A stretch of DNA of 20,410 bases from Candidatus Heimdallarchaeota archaeon LC_3 (GTDB taxonomy: Archaea > Asgardarchaeota > Heimdallarchaeia > Hodarchaeales > LC-3), in NCBI GenBank assembly GCA_001940645.1, contig MDVS01000118.1, positions 1 through 20,410 on the forward strand, read 5' to 3'. How positions within the stretch are numbered: position 1 is the first letter of the stretch; each line of letters begins with the position of its first letter. Under the pieces are notes generated by a model. It was not told where the DNA came from. It made no database searches and worked only from the letters and a program-made list of their open reading frames with translations. Positions 1 through 7,500 of this stretch are shown here, piece by piece. The position numbers and the translations under genes are program-made.

Positions 1-284
1 TCCATGAGATTTATGCATTACTTATCCTTGTCCAAAAAGCCTTTCCAAATTTGTTTATTACTTCCAATCGAGCTGAACAATTTAATAGCGTCCACGATCG
101 TGAAATTAATTATAAAGGTTATAGGTCTCCTGATAATGCAAACAGGCATCTTAAATCATGGATATTATTTAAATATCATAGTAAAGGTGTTGAACAATTT
201 CTTTTAAGACAAAAAATAGTATTTCCTATGTCTATTATTCAAAATAGCTTTCATTTATCATTAAAAAAAGTAATATTTAAATAA
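1..284 (+). CDS. 3' end of an unidentified protein (cut by left edge)
   Basis: The reading frame is open from the left edge (first full codon at 3) to TAA at 282-284, giving about 93 C-terminal residues. I do not recognise the family. The visible part starts with a hydrophobic stretch (IYALLILV), continues with a polar, basic middle rich in Asn, Arg and His, and ends in a Lys-rich tail. No transmembrane bundle or known motif is evident. A TTG at 51 could be read as a start, but the frame continues upstream without a stop and the nearby sequence looks coding, so a truncated gene is the better reading. It precedes sugar-modifying genes in the same direction, so a role in the same glycan locus is likely by context only. 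Confidence 0.5.
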   Translation, partial: HEIYALLILVQKAFPNLFITSNRAEQFNSVHDREINYKGYRSPDNANRHLKSWILFKYHSKGVEQFLLRQKIVFPMSIIQNSFHLSLKKVIFK

Positions 285-465
285 GGGTAGATTTATTATC
301 AAAATGACCTTACAACAATTTTCAGAATGTCTCGAAAAAATAATATAAAAAAAGAGATATTAATTTTTAATAAAAAACATAATTTAGTTTTAAAACTTAA
401 TACAATTATTTTTAATAGGTTAATATTAGTTTTAAAATAAGCTTTTATATTGAAACATATTTATT

Positions 466-480
466 GAGGTTATTTTTTTG
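466..480 (+). promoter_or_regulatory. Shine-Dalgarno site and TTG start of the epimerase gene
   Basis: GAGGT at 466-470 lies 7 nt before TTG at 478-480. The site decides the start, because no ATG or GTG is suitably placed and the Rossmann motif begins only seven residues later. A TATA-like stretch (TTTTATATT, about 443-451) lies a little upstream. The same GAGGT plus T-rich spacer plus TTG occurs at the SDR gene starting at 7084. Confidence 0.6.
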
Positions 481-1419
481 GAAAGTATATTAGTAACTGG
501 TGGTGCAGGTTATGTAGGATCAACGTTAGTTCCTACTTTATTAACAGAAGGATATAAAGTCAGAGTCCTTGATAATTTAACTTATGGAGGATTTGGTCTT
601 CTCCAGAATTTTATGAATGAAAATTTTGACTTTATTCATGGGGATGCATCTGATGAACAAATAGTTAAAAAATCACTAAAGGATATAGATCACATTATCC
701 ATCTTGCTGCATTAGTGGGGTATCCTGCATGTAAACGATATCCAGACGTCGCAGAGAAATCCAATGTCAGGACTACTGAAGTCATCAAGAAACTAAAGTC
801 TTCAGAACAGTGGTTTATTTATTCATCTACTGGGAGTGTATATGGAGTCGTAACAGATGATATTTGTACCGAAACAACTCCAGCGAATGCGTTAAGTATC
901 TATGGAGAAACTAAGGTAAGAGCAGAAAATATTGTTCTAACTGAAGATAAATCGATAGTTTATCGATTTGCAACAGCGTTTGGAATATCTCCAAGATTAA
1001 GATTAGATTTATTGATTAATAACTTCGTCTTTCAAGTATTGAAAAACAAGTCTCTAATAGTATATGAAAAATCATTTAAAAGAACTTTCATTCATGTCGA
1101 TGATATGGCTAAATCATTTATTTTTGCAATAAAGAATAGAGATAAGATGGCAGGGGAAATATATAATGTTGGTAATACTTCTATGAATTATACTAAAGAA
1201 AAATTATGTTATATGATCAAAGATAGAATGGATTATTATTTACATTTTGCTGAATATGATGGTGATGCTGATAAAAGAAATTACGAAGTTAGTTATGATA
1301 AAATCAATAAATTAGGATATAATACAACTATTTCGATGGAACAAGGCATTGATGAACTTTTCAAAGCATTAGAAGTAATAGATATACCAAACATTTATTC
1401 GAATCACGCTATATTATGA
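478..1419 (+). CDS. NAD-dependent sugar epimerase/dehydratase (extended SDR)
   Basis: A 313-residue extended short-chain dehydrogenase/reductase acting on nucleotide sugars. The Rossmann glycine motif GGAGYVG is at residues 8-14, followed by an acidic residue ending strand 2 (LDNLTYGG, about 31-38) that favours NAD(H). HLAALVG at about 75-81 is the usual cofactor loop. The catalytic set is the STGSVYG segment (117-123) with Tyr142 and Lys146 in YGETK. RTFIHVDDMA (202-211) is the conserved substrate-domain motif, and EIYNVGN (227-233) also fits. Length is normal for UDP-glucose 4-epimerase-like or dTDP-glucose 4,6-dehydratase-like enzymes, but the exact substrate cannot be told from sequence. 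The start is TTG with a GAGGT site 7 nt upstream. It opens a + strand group with the deacetylase and acyltransferase. Confidence 0.88.
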   Translation: MESILVTGGAGYVGSTLVPTLLTEGYKVRVLDNLTYGGFGLLQNFMNENFDFIHGDASDEQIVKKSLKDIDHIIHLAALVGYPACKRYPDVAEKSNVRTTEVIKKLKSSEQWFIYSSTGSVYGVVTDDICTETTPANALSIYGETKVRAENIVLTEDKSIVYRFATAFGISPRLRLDLLINNFVFQVLKNKSLIVYEKSFKRTFIHVDDMAKSFIFAIKNRDKMAGEIYNVGNTSMNYTKEKLCYMIKDRMDYYLHFAEYDGDADKRNYEVSYDKINKLGYNTTISMEQGIDELFKALEVIDIPNIYSNHAIL

Positions 1420-1535
1420 AGTATGAATAATTTGTAACTTAAACTACAAAAATTAAATTCTAAACAAATGATATTTTATAAATTGAAAAAATTCAATTAT
1501 AATCAAATTTTAACTTATTATTCCTGGTTCTCAAG

Positions 1536-2795
1536 ATGGAACAAGAAACTGAAAAATTCCTTGCTTCTTATTTACTCCAAAGATTCACTGCAAAATTGCA
1601 AATTCATTATAACGAGAAAAAACGAATTTTTTATAACAATGACGTTTCTCTCTGTATTCAACCAATTTCAAATAGTAAAATTTTCAACGTTTCGATATTA
1701 GATAAGAATGTTCCTTGTTATCGGTGTGATGAACATGAAATTCAACTAAAGAAGATACCTGGAAAAAAAAGTGAATGGGAAATTAATTGGGATATTCTTG
1801 GAGAAATATTTGATCATCTAACTCTAAAAGGAGAGAGAGAAGATTTATCGGGAAATGAAAAGAATCAAATTCTACTTCCGATTTTAGATATGAAGATTTA
1901 CCACTTTTATTTATTGCTCATACCTATTTTTAATTGGGAATATACAAAATTCAAAGAGAATCAGTTTGTTATCTGTATAACACACGATATTGATCGAACT
2001 GGCGATAGTCGATTATATCGATTTATTACCTATTTTTATCAAGTAATAAAACAACGTAGGCCAAAATTACTTCTTCACGCATTTTTGGGAAAGAATCATG
2101 ATGCAAATTTCGATGAAATTATTTCAATTGAAAATGATTTTAATACTAAGGCTACCTGGTTTGTTTTAACACGATATGGCTTGAAAAAAAACGCAGATTA
2201 TACAACAAAAAACAAGAATTACAGGAAAGGAATTAACCAGATTCTTAGAGCAAACCATGAAATCGGTTTACATACTCCTTATATGGATTTAGGAATTGAT
2301 GAATTGAGAAAAGAAAAAGAAAAACTTCCCATAGATGAAAAAGAAAGCATAGGAGTACGAATGCATCATTTAAGAGGAGAATATCCAGAGTTAACTGAAA
2401 TACTAGCAAATGCGAAGTTTCGATATGATAGCACTTTCGGGTTCAATTTCATTATGGGATATAGGTTTGGAACTTCTTACCCATTTAAACCGATTAAAAT
2501 AAATGAAATCGGAGAAAATATAATAGATATTTATGAAATTCCATTAAATATAATGGATATTCAGATTAATTCTGAAACGAAATTTAATGAGAAAATTAAA
2601 GAACTTTTTTCAATATTAAAAGAAGTCAGGGGAGTTTGCGTTATTAACTGGCATAATAACAGATTTAACGAAATAAAGTATGGAAATAAATCGAAAAACA
2701 CTTTTAATTTCATTCTTAAACAAGGAATACAAAATAATGCTTGGCTATGTTCAGTAGAAGAACTATTAAATTTCATAGAATCAAAAACTAATTAG
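1536..2795 (+). CDS. Polysaccharide deacetylase-like protein (NodB fold)
   Basis: A 419-residue protein whose second half fits the NodB/CE4 deacetylase fold, which removes N- or O-acyl groups from sugars with a metal ion. Visible motifs are ITHDID (148-153, motif 1 with metal/base aspartates), HEIGLHTPY (241-249, motif 2 with His241 and His246), an Arg-rich segment RMHHLRGEYPE (275-285), the FRYDSTFGF segment (295-303), and a late INWHNNRF (370-377) supplying the last His. The N-terminal 140 residues are a separate domain of the kind seen in surface-polysaccharide deacetylases. ATG at 1536 is chosen because an in-frame stop lies at 1500; no clear Shine-Dalgarno is seen. No signal peptide is apparent, suggesting action on a cytoplasmic lipid-linked or nucleotide-linked sugar. 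The acyltransferase follows after 15 nt, so the two are probably co-transcribed. Confidence 0.82.
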   Translation: MEQETEKFLASYLLQRFTAKLQIHYNEKKRIFYNNDVSLCIQPISNSKIFNVSILDKNVPCYRCDEHEIQLKKIPGKKSEWEINWDILGEIFDHLTLKGEREDLSGNEKNQILLPILDMKIYHFYLLLIPIFNWEYTKFKENQFVICITHDIDRTGDSRLYRFITYFYQVIKQRRPKLLLHAFLGKNHDANFDEIISIENDFNTKATWFVLTRYGLKKNADYTTKNKNYRKGINQILRANHEIGLHTPYMDLGIDELRKEKEKLPIDEKESIGVRMHHLRGEYPELTEILANAKFRYDSTFGFNFIMGYRFGTSYPFKPIKINEIGENIIDIYEIPLNIMDIQINSETKFNEKIKELFSILKEVRGVCVINWHNNRFNEIKYGNKSKNTFNFILKQGIQNNAWLCSVEELLNFIESKTN

Positions 2796-2810
2796 TATAG
2801 GTAAAAGTAA

Positions 2811-3881
2811 ATGGTATCAATCCGACGTATTATTTTTCCAGGACTTCTTCCTTCTTTTATAAAAATTCGCTATTATCGCTGGTTTAAAGGAGCGAAAATA
2901 GGCAAGGGTAGTAAGATTTCAATATTTTCTTATGTTAAATCTCCAAACATATCGATTGGAATCAATTGCAAAATTGGTATTATGACCTTCATTGAAACTG
3001 TTAAAGAAGTAAAATTAGGAAATCGCGTAAAAATAAACATGCAAACAAGTATAAGAACAGGAATATTGCATATTGGTGATGATACTGAAATAATGGATAA
3101 TGTTCGAATTGGAGGGATTTTGACTCATAAATCAAGTTTATTGATCGGAAAACAAGTTGGAATATTTCCTTATTCGTATATAAATCCATCTTATGAAATA
3201 ATAATTGAAGATGGAGTAGGAATAGGTGGAAGAAGTCATTTATTTACTCATGGAGGATGGCATTCAGCATTAGATGGCTATCCAATTAAGTATGCTCCAA
3301 TCATAATAAAAACTAAAGCATGGTTAGCTTGGAGAGTCACTGTTGTTCCAGGTATCACAATAGGTGAAGGATCAATTGTCCAAGCAGATTCTTTAGTCAC
3401 AAAAGATATACCACCATTCCATTACGCTCGTGGAAACCCAATATTGATATCCAAATTTAAAATTTTTGACCATAATAATGAAAAGAAAATATCCATAATT
3501 AAAGAAACGTGGGAAAACTTTTTTGAGTATCAAAAGTTCATTGGGAAAAAAATCGAACTTTTTGAGGAAAATGAGCTTCAAATTTCATATAAAATGCAAT
3601 TTAAAAAGAATAAAGAAACATTCTTAGTGTTTTGGTACGATGATCATACTGAAAAATATATTGATTGGCGAAAAAATAATCAATTCGATAAAGAAAAAAT
3701 AATTGTAATGTTTTTAGATAAAAAAATATTCAATGAACTTTCTGATGAATTTAAAACAAAAAAATATTCATATTTCATTATTGAAGATCTTAAGATTTAT
3801 GGAAGGAATGAAATCAATGGTGAATTACAAGAATTCTTTAAAAGATATTGGATTAATTTTGAATTTAAAAATCATCCCTAA
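2811..3881 (+). CDS. Hexapeptide-repeat acyltransferase with C-terminal extension
   Basis: A 356-residue protein. Residues 1-217 form a left-handed beta-helix acyltransferase: repeated [IVL]Gxxxx[IV] turns run from about residue 28 (AKIGKGSKI) to 190, for example ILHIGDDTEIMDNVRIGG and EDGVGIGGRSHLF. The segment FTHGGWHSALDGYP carries the expected catalytic His in the loop. VTVVPGITIGEGSIVQADSLVTKDIPPFHYARGNP is the typical end of maltose/galactoside O-acetyltransferase-like enzymes. Likely reaction: transfer of acetyl or another acyl group from CoA to a sugar, as a trimer. The last 140 residues are not part of the helix and I do not recognise them; they are charged, with alternating strands and helices (ETFLVFWYDD, KIIVMFLDK, YSYFIIEDL). 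The gene is 15 nt after the deacetylase, and it converges with the UDP-sugar dehydrogenase gene across 37 nt. Confidence 0.87.
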   Translation: MVSIRRIIFPGLLPSFIKIRYYRWFKGAKIGKGSKISIFSYVKSPNISIGINCKIGIMTFIETVKEVKLGNRVKINMQTSIRTGILHIGDDTEIMDNVRIGGILTHKSSLLIGKQVGIFPYSYINPSYEIIIEDGVGIGGRSHLFTHGGWHSALDGYPIKYAPIIIKTKAWLAWRVTVVPGITIGEGSIVQADSLVTKDIPPFHYARGNPILISKFKIFDHNNEKKISIIKETWENFFEYQKFIGKKIELFEENELQISYKMQFKKNKETFLVFWYDDHTEKYIDWRKNNQFDKEKIIVMFLDKKIFNELSDEFKTKKYSYFIIEDLKIYGRNEINGELQEFFKRYWINFEFKNHP

Positions 3882-3918
3882 AAAATAACCTTGAACAATA
3901 GATTAAGTGAAGATCTTT

Positions 3919-5175
3919 CTAACTTTTCCAAAAATTAATTAAATGCTGGTTTTCGAAATCCATATCTAAAAATTCTTTCCAGGGAGTTAGAATTAAAATT
4001 AAGTCAAATTTATTCTCAAGTGCTTCTTTCACTGAAATCGCATAAATCACACGATTACCGAGGATTTTTTTTGCTTCTGTCATGGCTTGTGGGTCATATA
4101 CAGTGAGTTTATAAGAATTATCTTCAGAAAGAATTCGTGTTATTTCAAAAGCTTGAGATTCTCCAATATAAGGAACATTGGGTTTATAAGCCATTCCTAA
4201 AACTAGTATTGTTTTAACTCTAGAGACTGCTCTGATTCTAATAAGAGCTAATTCCACTTGTCTCATATTAACTTTGCTAGAAGCTTCTGATAAGAAAGCT
4301 TGTGCATCCAATTTTTCAGCTAATGCAATTAAAGCTTTATCATCACGAGGAAAACACGGACCACCATATCCCATTCCTGCGTTAAGAAAATAAGGAGAAA
4401 TTCGTTTATCTAATCCTAATGTTTTAGCAACTAAACCAGAGTTTCCTCCTTCCAATTTTTGACAGATCTCTCCTATAGTATTTGCAAAACTTATTTTTAT
4501 AGTTAAAAAGCAATTCAATGCAATTTTTACTAGTTCAGCATTATTCACACTCATTCTAACAATAGGAGCATCTGATACGTTTTTATAAATCTCCTCGATA
4601 ATATTTCCTGATTTTTCATCTTCTTCTCCTATTACTCGAAAATCTGGATTAAGCATATCTTTAATAACACTACCAAGGGCAATGAACTCTGGATTATGAA
4701 CGAAACCAAAAGCTTTTCCTCTTTTTTTCCCAGAAATTTTTTCTAATAAAGGAACAATCCTAGATAAGCTATCTCCAGGTGAAACTGTACTAACTAGGAC
4801 TACAACATGGAAAAAAGTAATTTCTTTTAGAATTTCAGCTATCGATTGAGCAACTTTTTCAACAAAGACCGTGTTATAGCTCCCATCAGTTGTACTAGGA
4901 GTGTTTACCAGTATAAATGAGGCAATACTCTTTTTTATGGATGATTTAAAATCAGTTGTGGGAAAAAAATTGTTTTTTACAATTTCTTTATCAAGTGTTT
5001 CTTGCAGATGGGATTCTTCAAATGGGGATTTTGATTCTTTCAATAAATTTACTTTTGATTCATCTATATCAATACCAAAAACTTTAAATTTTGATAAAGC
5101 AAAAGTTACTGCTAAGGGTAAACCCAAATGCCCCATGCCTAAGACAGAAACAGTCCTTTCTAATTTATTTGACAT
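3919..5175 (-). CDS. UDP-glucose/GDP-mannose 6-dehydrogenase family protein
   Basis: A 418-residue NAD-dependent nucleotide-sugar 6-dehydrogenase that oxidises the C6 alcohol of a UDP-hexose to a uronic acid in two steps. The N-terminal Rossmann motif is GMGHLGLP (13-20) with Asp36/Asp38 at the end of strand 2. LVNTPS (89-94) and STVSPG (129-134) are family motifs. The central helix AELVKIALNCF (213-223) carries Lys217 and Asn221. The catalytic Cys274 sits in GYGGPCFPRD (269-278). The C-terminal UDP-binding domain starts around 315 (ILVLGMAYKPNV). The GGPCFPRD form is closer to UDP-glucose dehydrogenase than to the WecC-type UDP-ManNAc enzymes, but the substrate is not certain. The ATG start overlaps the stop of the upstream glycosyltransferase gene by 11 nt, implying translational coupling. 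It would supply acidic sugars to the glycan made by this locus. Confidence 0.93.
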   Translation of the reverse strand: MSNKLERTVSVLGMGHLGLPLAVTFALSKFKVFGIDIDESKVNLLKESKSPFEESHLQETLDKEIVKNNFFPTTDFKSSIKKSIASFILVNTPSTTDGSYNTVFVEKVAQSIAEILKEITFFHVVVLVSTVSPGDSLSRIVPLLEKISGKKRGKAFGFVHNPEFIALGSVIKDMLNPDFRVIGEEDEKSGNIIEEIYKNVSDAPIVRMSVNNAELVKIALNCFLTIKISFANTIGEICQKLEGGNSGLVAKTLGLDKRISPYFLNAGMGYGGPCFPRDDKALIALAEKLDAQAFLSEASSKVNMRQVELALIRIRAVSRVKTILVLGMAYKPNVPYIGESQAFEITRILSEDNSYKLTVYDPQAMTEAKKILGNRVIYAISVKEALENKFDLILILTPWKEFLDMDFENQHLINFWKS

Positions 5176-6040
5176 TTTTCATCATAACTTTTTCATGTAA
5201 AAATCCTTTAAGATATTCAGGTTCAATATGCGCAATGGTATGAACAATCGCTCCTAAATATGATCTTCCCTTCCTAGCACTATATCTACCTCTATCGAAT
5301 TGAACTTTAGGATGATATTGTTTTTCTCTATCCATCACCACTCCTCCCAATTTACTTAGAGAGATAACCCGATGTTTTTTCTCCATACAATCTCTTAGAT
5401 AAGTGTCTTCTCCTAAACCAATTTCATTAATTTCTCTTCTTTGTTTTTCAGAAGCTTTATGAAAAGGTGGATGTACTCTTTTAATTCCTTCATCCTCTGA
5501 ATTTTCCCAATAAGGTCGATACATAGCATAAAGACCTGTAAAAAGTGACATATAGAGTCCTGAGCCTTTAGGTACTTTATTCAATAAAATTATATAAGTA
5601 ATTTTTAATAAAAAATCACCTATTGTTCGTAAAAATGTTTCTAAATTATAAGGTTGCTTGAATTTGTATAAAGAAACTAATCCGATATTATTTTTACCTA
5701 CTAATTTAACAGCTTCTAAAACATTTTTATTAAGATATAAATCAATATCAGCAGCCATAACAATATCGTTTCTAGCTGTTTTAAATCCTAATCGTCTTAC
5801 CCATGCTTGATGATATTTGAATTCAAGACTACGAGATACAGCTAAAACTTTAGTATCTTTAAGTTTTCCATGCTTGATCGCTAATTTTTTCACAGCTTCT
5901 AAAATCAGAGGAGGTGAAGGATCATCAGTACATATGATAACTTCATCTGCACCAGTTTTGTAATAATATGGTAAGGATCGCTTTAATCGTTCAACTTCAT
6001 CTTTTATTGGAGCGACAATTGTAAATTTAGGAGTAACCAC
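5165..6040 (-). CDS. GT-A type (family 2-like) glycosyltransferase
   Basis: A 291-residue cytoplasmic glycosyltransferase with a GT-A nucleotide-sugar fold. FTIVAPIKDEVERLKRSL (6-23) is the first strand and helix, VIICTDDPS (34-42) the second strand, and AADID (96-100) the DxD metal-binding motif. GLGEDTYLRD (208-217) carries the Glu-Asp pair typical of the catalytic base in inverting GT2 enzymes. Residues 140-175 hold a hydrophobic stretch (ITYIILLNK, then LYMSLFTGLYAMY) that may contact the membrane. The sugar and acceptor are unknown. The start is GTG at 6040, supported by the conserved strand beginning at residue 5; a weak GGTGA lies upstream. The 3' end overlaps the dehydrogenase start by 11 nt, and the SDR gene upstream ends 90 nt away in the same direction, so the three probably form an operon. 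Confidence 0.82.
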   Translation of the reverse strand: MVTPKFTIVAPIKDEVERLKRSLPYYYKTGADEVIICTDDPSPPLILEAVKKLAIKHGKLKDTKVLAVSRSLEFKYHQAWVRRLGFKTARNDIVMAADIDLYLNKNVLEAVKLVGKNNIGLVSLYKFKQPYNLETFLRTIGDFLLKITYIILLNKVPKGSGLYMSLFTGLYAMYRPYWENSEDEGIKRVHPPFHKASEKQRREINEIGLGEDTYLRDCMEKKHRVISLSKLGGVVMDREKQYHPKVQFDRGRYSARKGRSYLGAIVHTIAHIEPEYLKGFLHEKVMMKNVK

Positions 6041-6130
6041 GGTAGGTATTCACCAAAATTATTATCTTATATAATTTAAATTAATTCAATATTTGGATGA
6101 GAGGAAAAGAAGAATAATCAAGAAAGACCT

Positions 6131-7084
6131 TTACCATTTTTTGTCTGCTTCTTCTTTATTTTCCATATACCAAGATATTGTCTCTTCTAATCCTTGGTTT
6201 AAAGGAATGGTATTTTTCCAACCCACTTCATTTTTCAATTTTGAAACATCTAAAATTTTCTTGTATTGACCATCAGGCTTATCAGTGTTCCATATAACTT
6301 TACCTTTGAAATTCGTAATCTTTGTTATTGACTCTACAAGCTCTTTGATTGTAGTACCAATTCCTGTTCCAATATTTAGCGCTTCAAGAGAGTTATATTT
6401 TTCTGCTGCTATTATTATAGCTTCAGCGCAAGCTTTAACGTGCATAAATTCTCTAATAGGCTTACCTGTTCCCCATACTTCTATTTCACCTTTTTTTTCT
6501 AACTTTGCTTCAGAAAATTTTCTTATTAAAGCAGCTACAACATGTGAACGATCTGGATTATAACTATCACCTGGTCCGTATAAATTTGTCAATATTAGAT
6601 GAATAGAATTTAAATTATACTGTTTTTTGTAAGCAATTCCTTGTGTCTGCATAATTTTTTTTGTTAAACCGTAATGTGCAACAGAATCATGGACAGGTCC
6701 AGCCCACAAATCATTTTCATTAAGGTCTCCTTCTAGATATCCAGGGTAGGAGCAAGCAGTACCTATTGTAATAAATTTTTCAACATTTACAATTCGTGCT
6801 GCTTCCATGACATTGGCACCCATTACAAGATTAGTATAGTATATTTTTCCAGGTTGAGTAGCATTTATTCCTAATCCTCCATAAAAAGCCGCACTATGAA
6901 TTACGATTTGTGGTTTCTTTTCTTCCATGTATTTTACTGCGTCTTCGATTTTTGTTAAATCGTAGTCTTTACTCCTCGGTGAAAAAACTTCAGCTCCACG
7001 ATTTTCAAGAATTGACACAATTTGTTTTCCTAAAAATCCAGTTCCACCCGTTACTAAAACTCTTTTATTTTTCCAAAATGACAA
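6131..7084 (-). CDS. GDP-L-fucose synthase-like NAD-dependent epimerase/reductase
   Basis: A 317-residue extended SDR closest in pattern to GDP-L-fucose synthase (3,5-epimerase/4-reductase acting on GDP-4-keto-6-deoxymannose). GGTGFLG is at 13-19. The catalytic residues line up with that family: Thr109 and Cys111 in the GTACSYP segment, Tyr138 and Lys142 in YGLTK, and His181 in the DRSHVVAALIRKF segment. EVWGTGKPIREFMHV (202-216) is a hallmark. E. coli GDP-fucose synthase has Ser where Thr109 is here. No GDP-mannose 4,6-dehydratase, which would make the substrate, is in the window, so a related nucleotide-sugar reaction remains possible. The start is TTG at 7084, set by GAGGT 7 nt upstream. 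It is the first gene of the - strand sugar group. Confidence 0.85.
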   Translation of the reverse strand: MSFWKNKRVLVTGGTGFLGKQIVSILENRGAEVFSPRSKDYDLTKIEDAVKYMEEKKPQIVIHSAAFYGGLGINATQPGKIYYTNLVMGANVMEAARIVNVEKFITIGTACSYPGYLEGDLNENDLWAGPVHDSVAHYGLTKKIMQTQGIAYKKQYNLNSIHLILTNLYGPGDSYNPDRSHVVAALIRKFSEAKLEKKGEIEVWGTGKPIREFMHVKACAEAIIIAAEKYNSLEALNIGTGIGTTIKELVESITKITNFKGKVIWNTDKPDGQYKKILDVSKLKNEVGWKNTIPLNQGLEETISWYMENKEEADKKW

Positions 7085-7128
7085 AAAATTAACCTCAATT
7101 ATTAAATAATTTCAAATTTATATATTAT
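7082..7128 (-). promoter_or_regulatory. Initiation region of the fucose-synthase-like gene: TATA-like box, Shine-Dalgarno and TTG
   Basis: On the - strand, GAGGT (complement of 7092-7096) is followed by 7 nt and then TTG (7082-7084). An AATATATAAAT-like box lies at about 7117-7128, at a distance that would place transcription start close to the ribosome-binding site. The arrangement closely resembles that before the SDR gene at 478. Confidence 0.45.
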
Positions 7129-7497
7129 TACTTTAAATCAGCTAGGAATTTGTAGTTATTCAGATTTATTTTTCTGAATGTTCTTTATCTTGTTAGGTAT
7201 TTAGTTTATCCTTGATTACTTTTGTTTATATGGTTTTAGATACATTTTCAAAAACTTTATATTAAAATTACTTTCTTTCATCTACGTTACATCTGATTAA
7301 ATCCTTAGCATCAATTATAATAGGTTTTTTATCCACCCAATCACCTATTATTCATTTTAGAAATTTCCCGGATCTATCCAATAAAATGATAATTTTGAAT
7401 TCAAATCTATGATAGGATTAAATTTTTTATCTAAAAAGAGGTCTCATAAAAACATAGTAAATCATATTTAACCTTTTAATCAGGGTGAATTTACGAT
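7085..7497. other. 413-nt divergent intergenic region
   Basis: No convincing coding frame is present on either strand. The region must hold the promoters of the - strand sugar operon and of hppA on the + strand. A perfect 7-bp inverted repeat with an 8-nt loop (ATTCAGA 7158-7164, TCTGAAT 7173-7179) is visible. A TATTTA box at 7465-7470 is a weak promoter candidate for hppA. Confidence 0.6.
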
Positions 7498-7500
7498 ATG
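7483..7500 (+). promoter_or_regulatory. Shine-Dalgarno site of hppA
   Basis: GGGTGA at 7483-7488 ends 9 nt before ATG at 7498-7500. It matches the archaeal 16S 3' end and fixes the start of the pyrophosphatase gene. Confidence 0.65.

Noticed and set aside
327..440. 37-codon frame on the + strand before the epimerase gene
   Set aside because: It encodes almost only Lys, Asn, Ile and Leu, as expected from AT-rich non-coding DNA, and has no ribosome-binding site.
1468..1701. 77-codon + strand frame overlapping the deacetylase start
   Set aside because: It lies in another frame of the deacetylase gene and has low-complexity aromatic/Lys composition; the ATG at 1536 gives a coherent domain.
4901..5200. 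99-codon + strand frame
   Set aside because: It is antisense to the well-supported UDP-sugar dehydrogenase and has no ribosome-binding site or family likeness.
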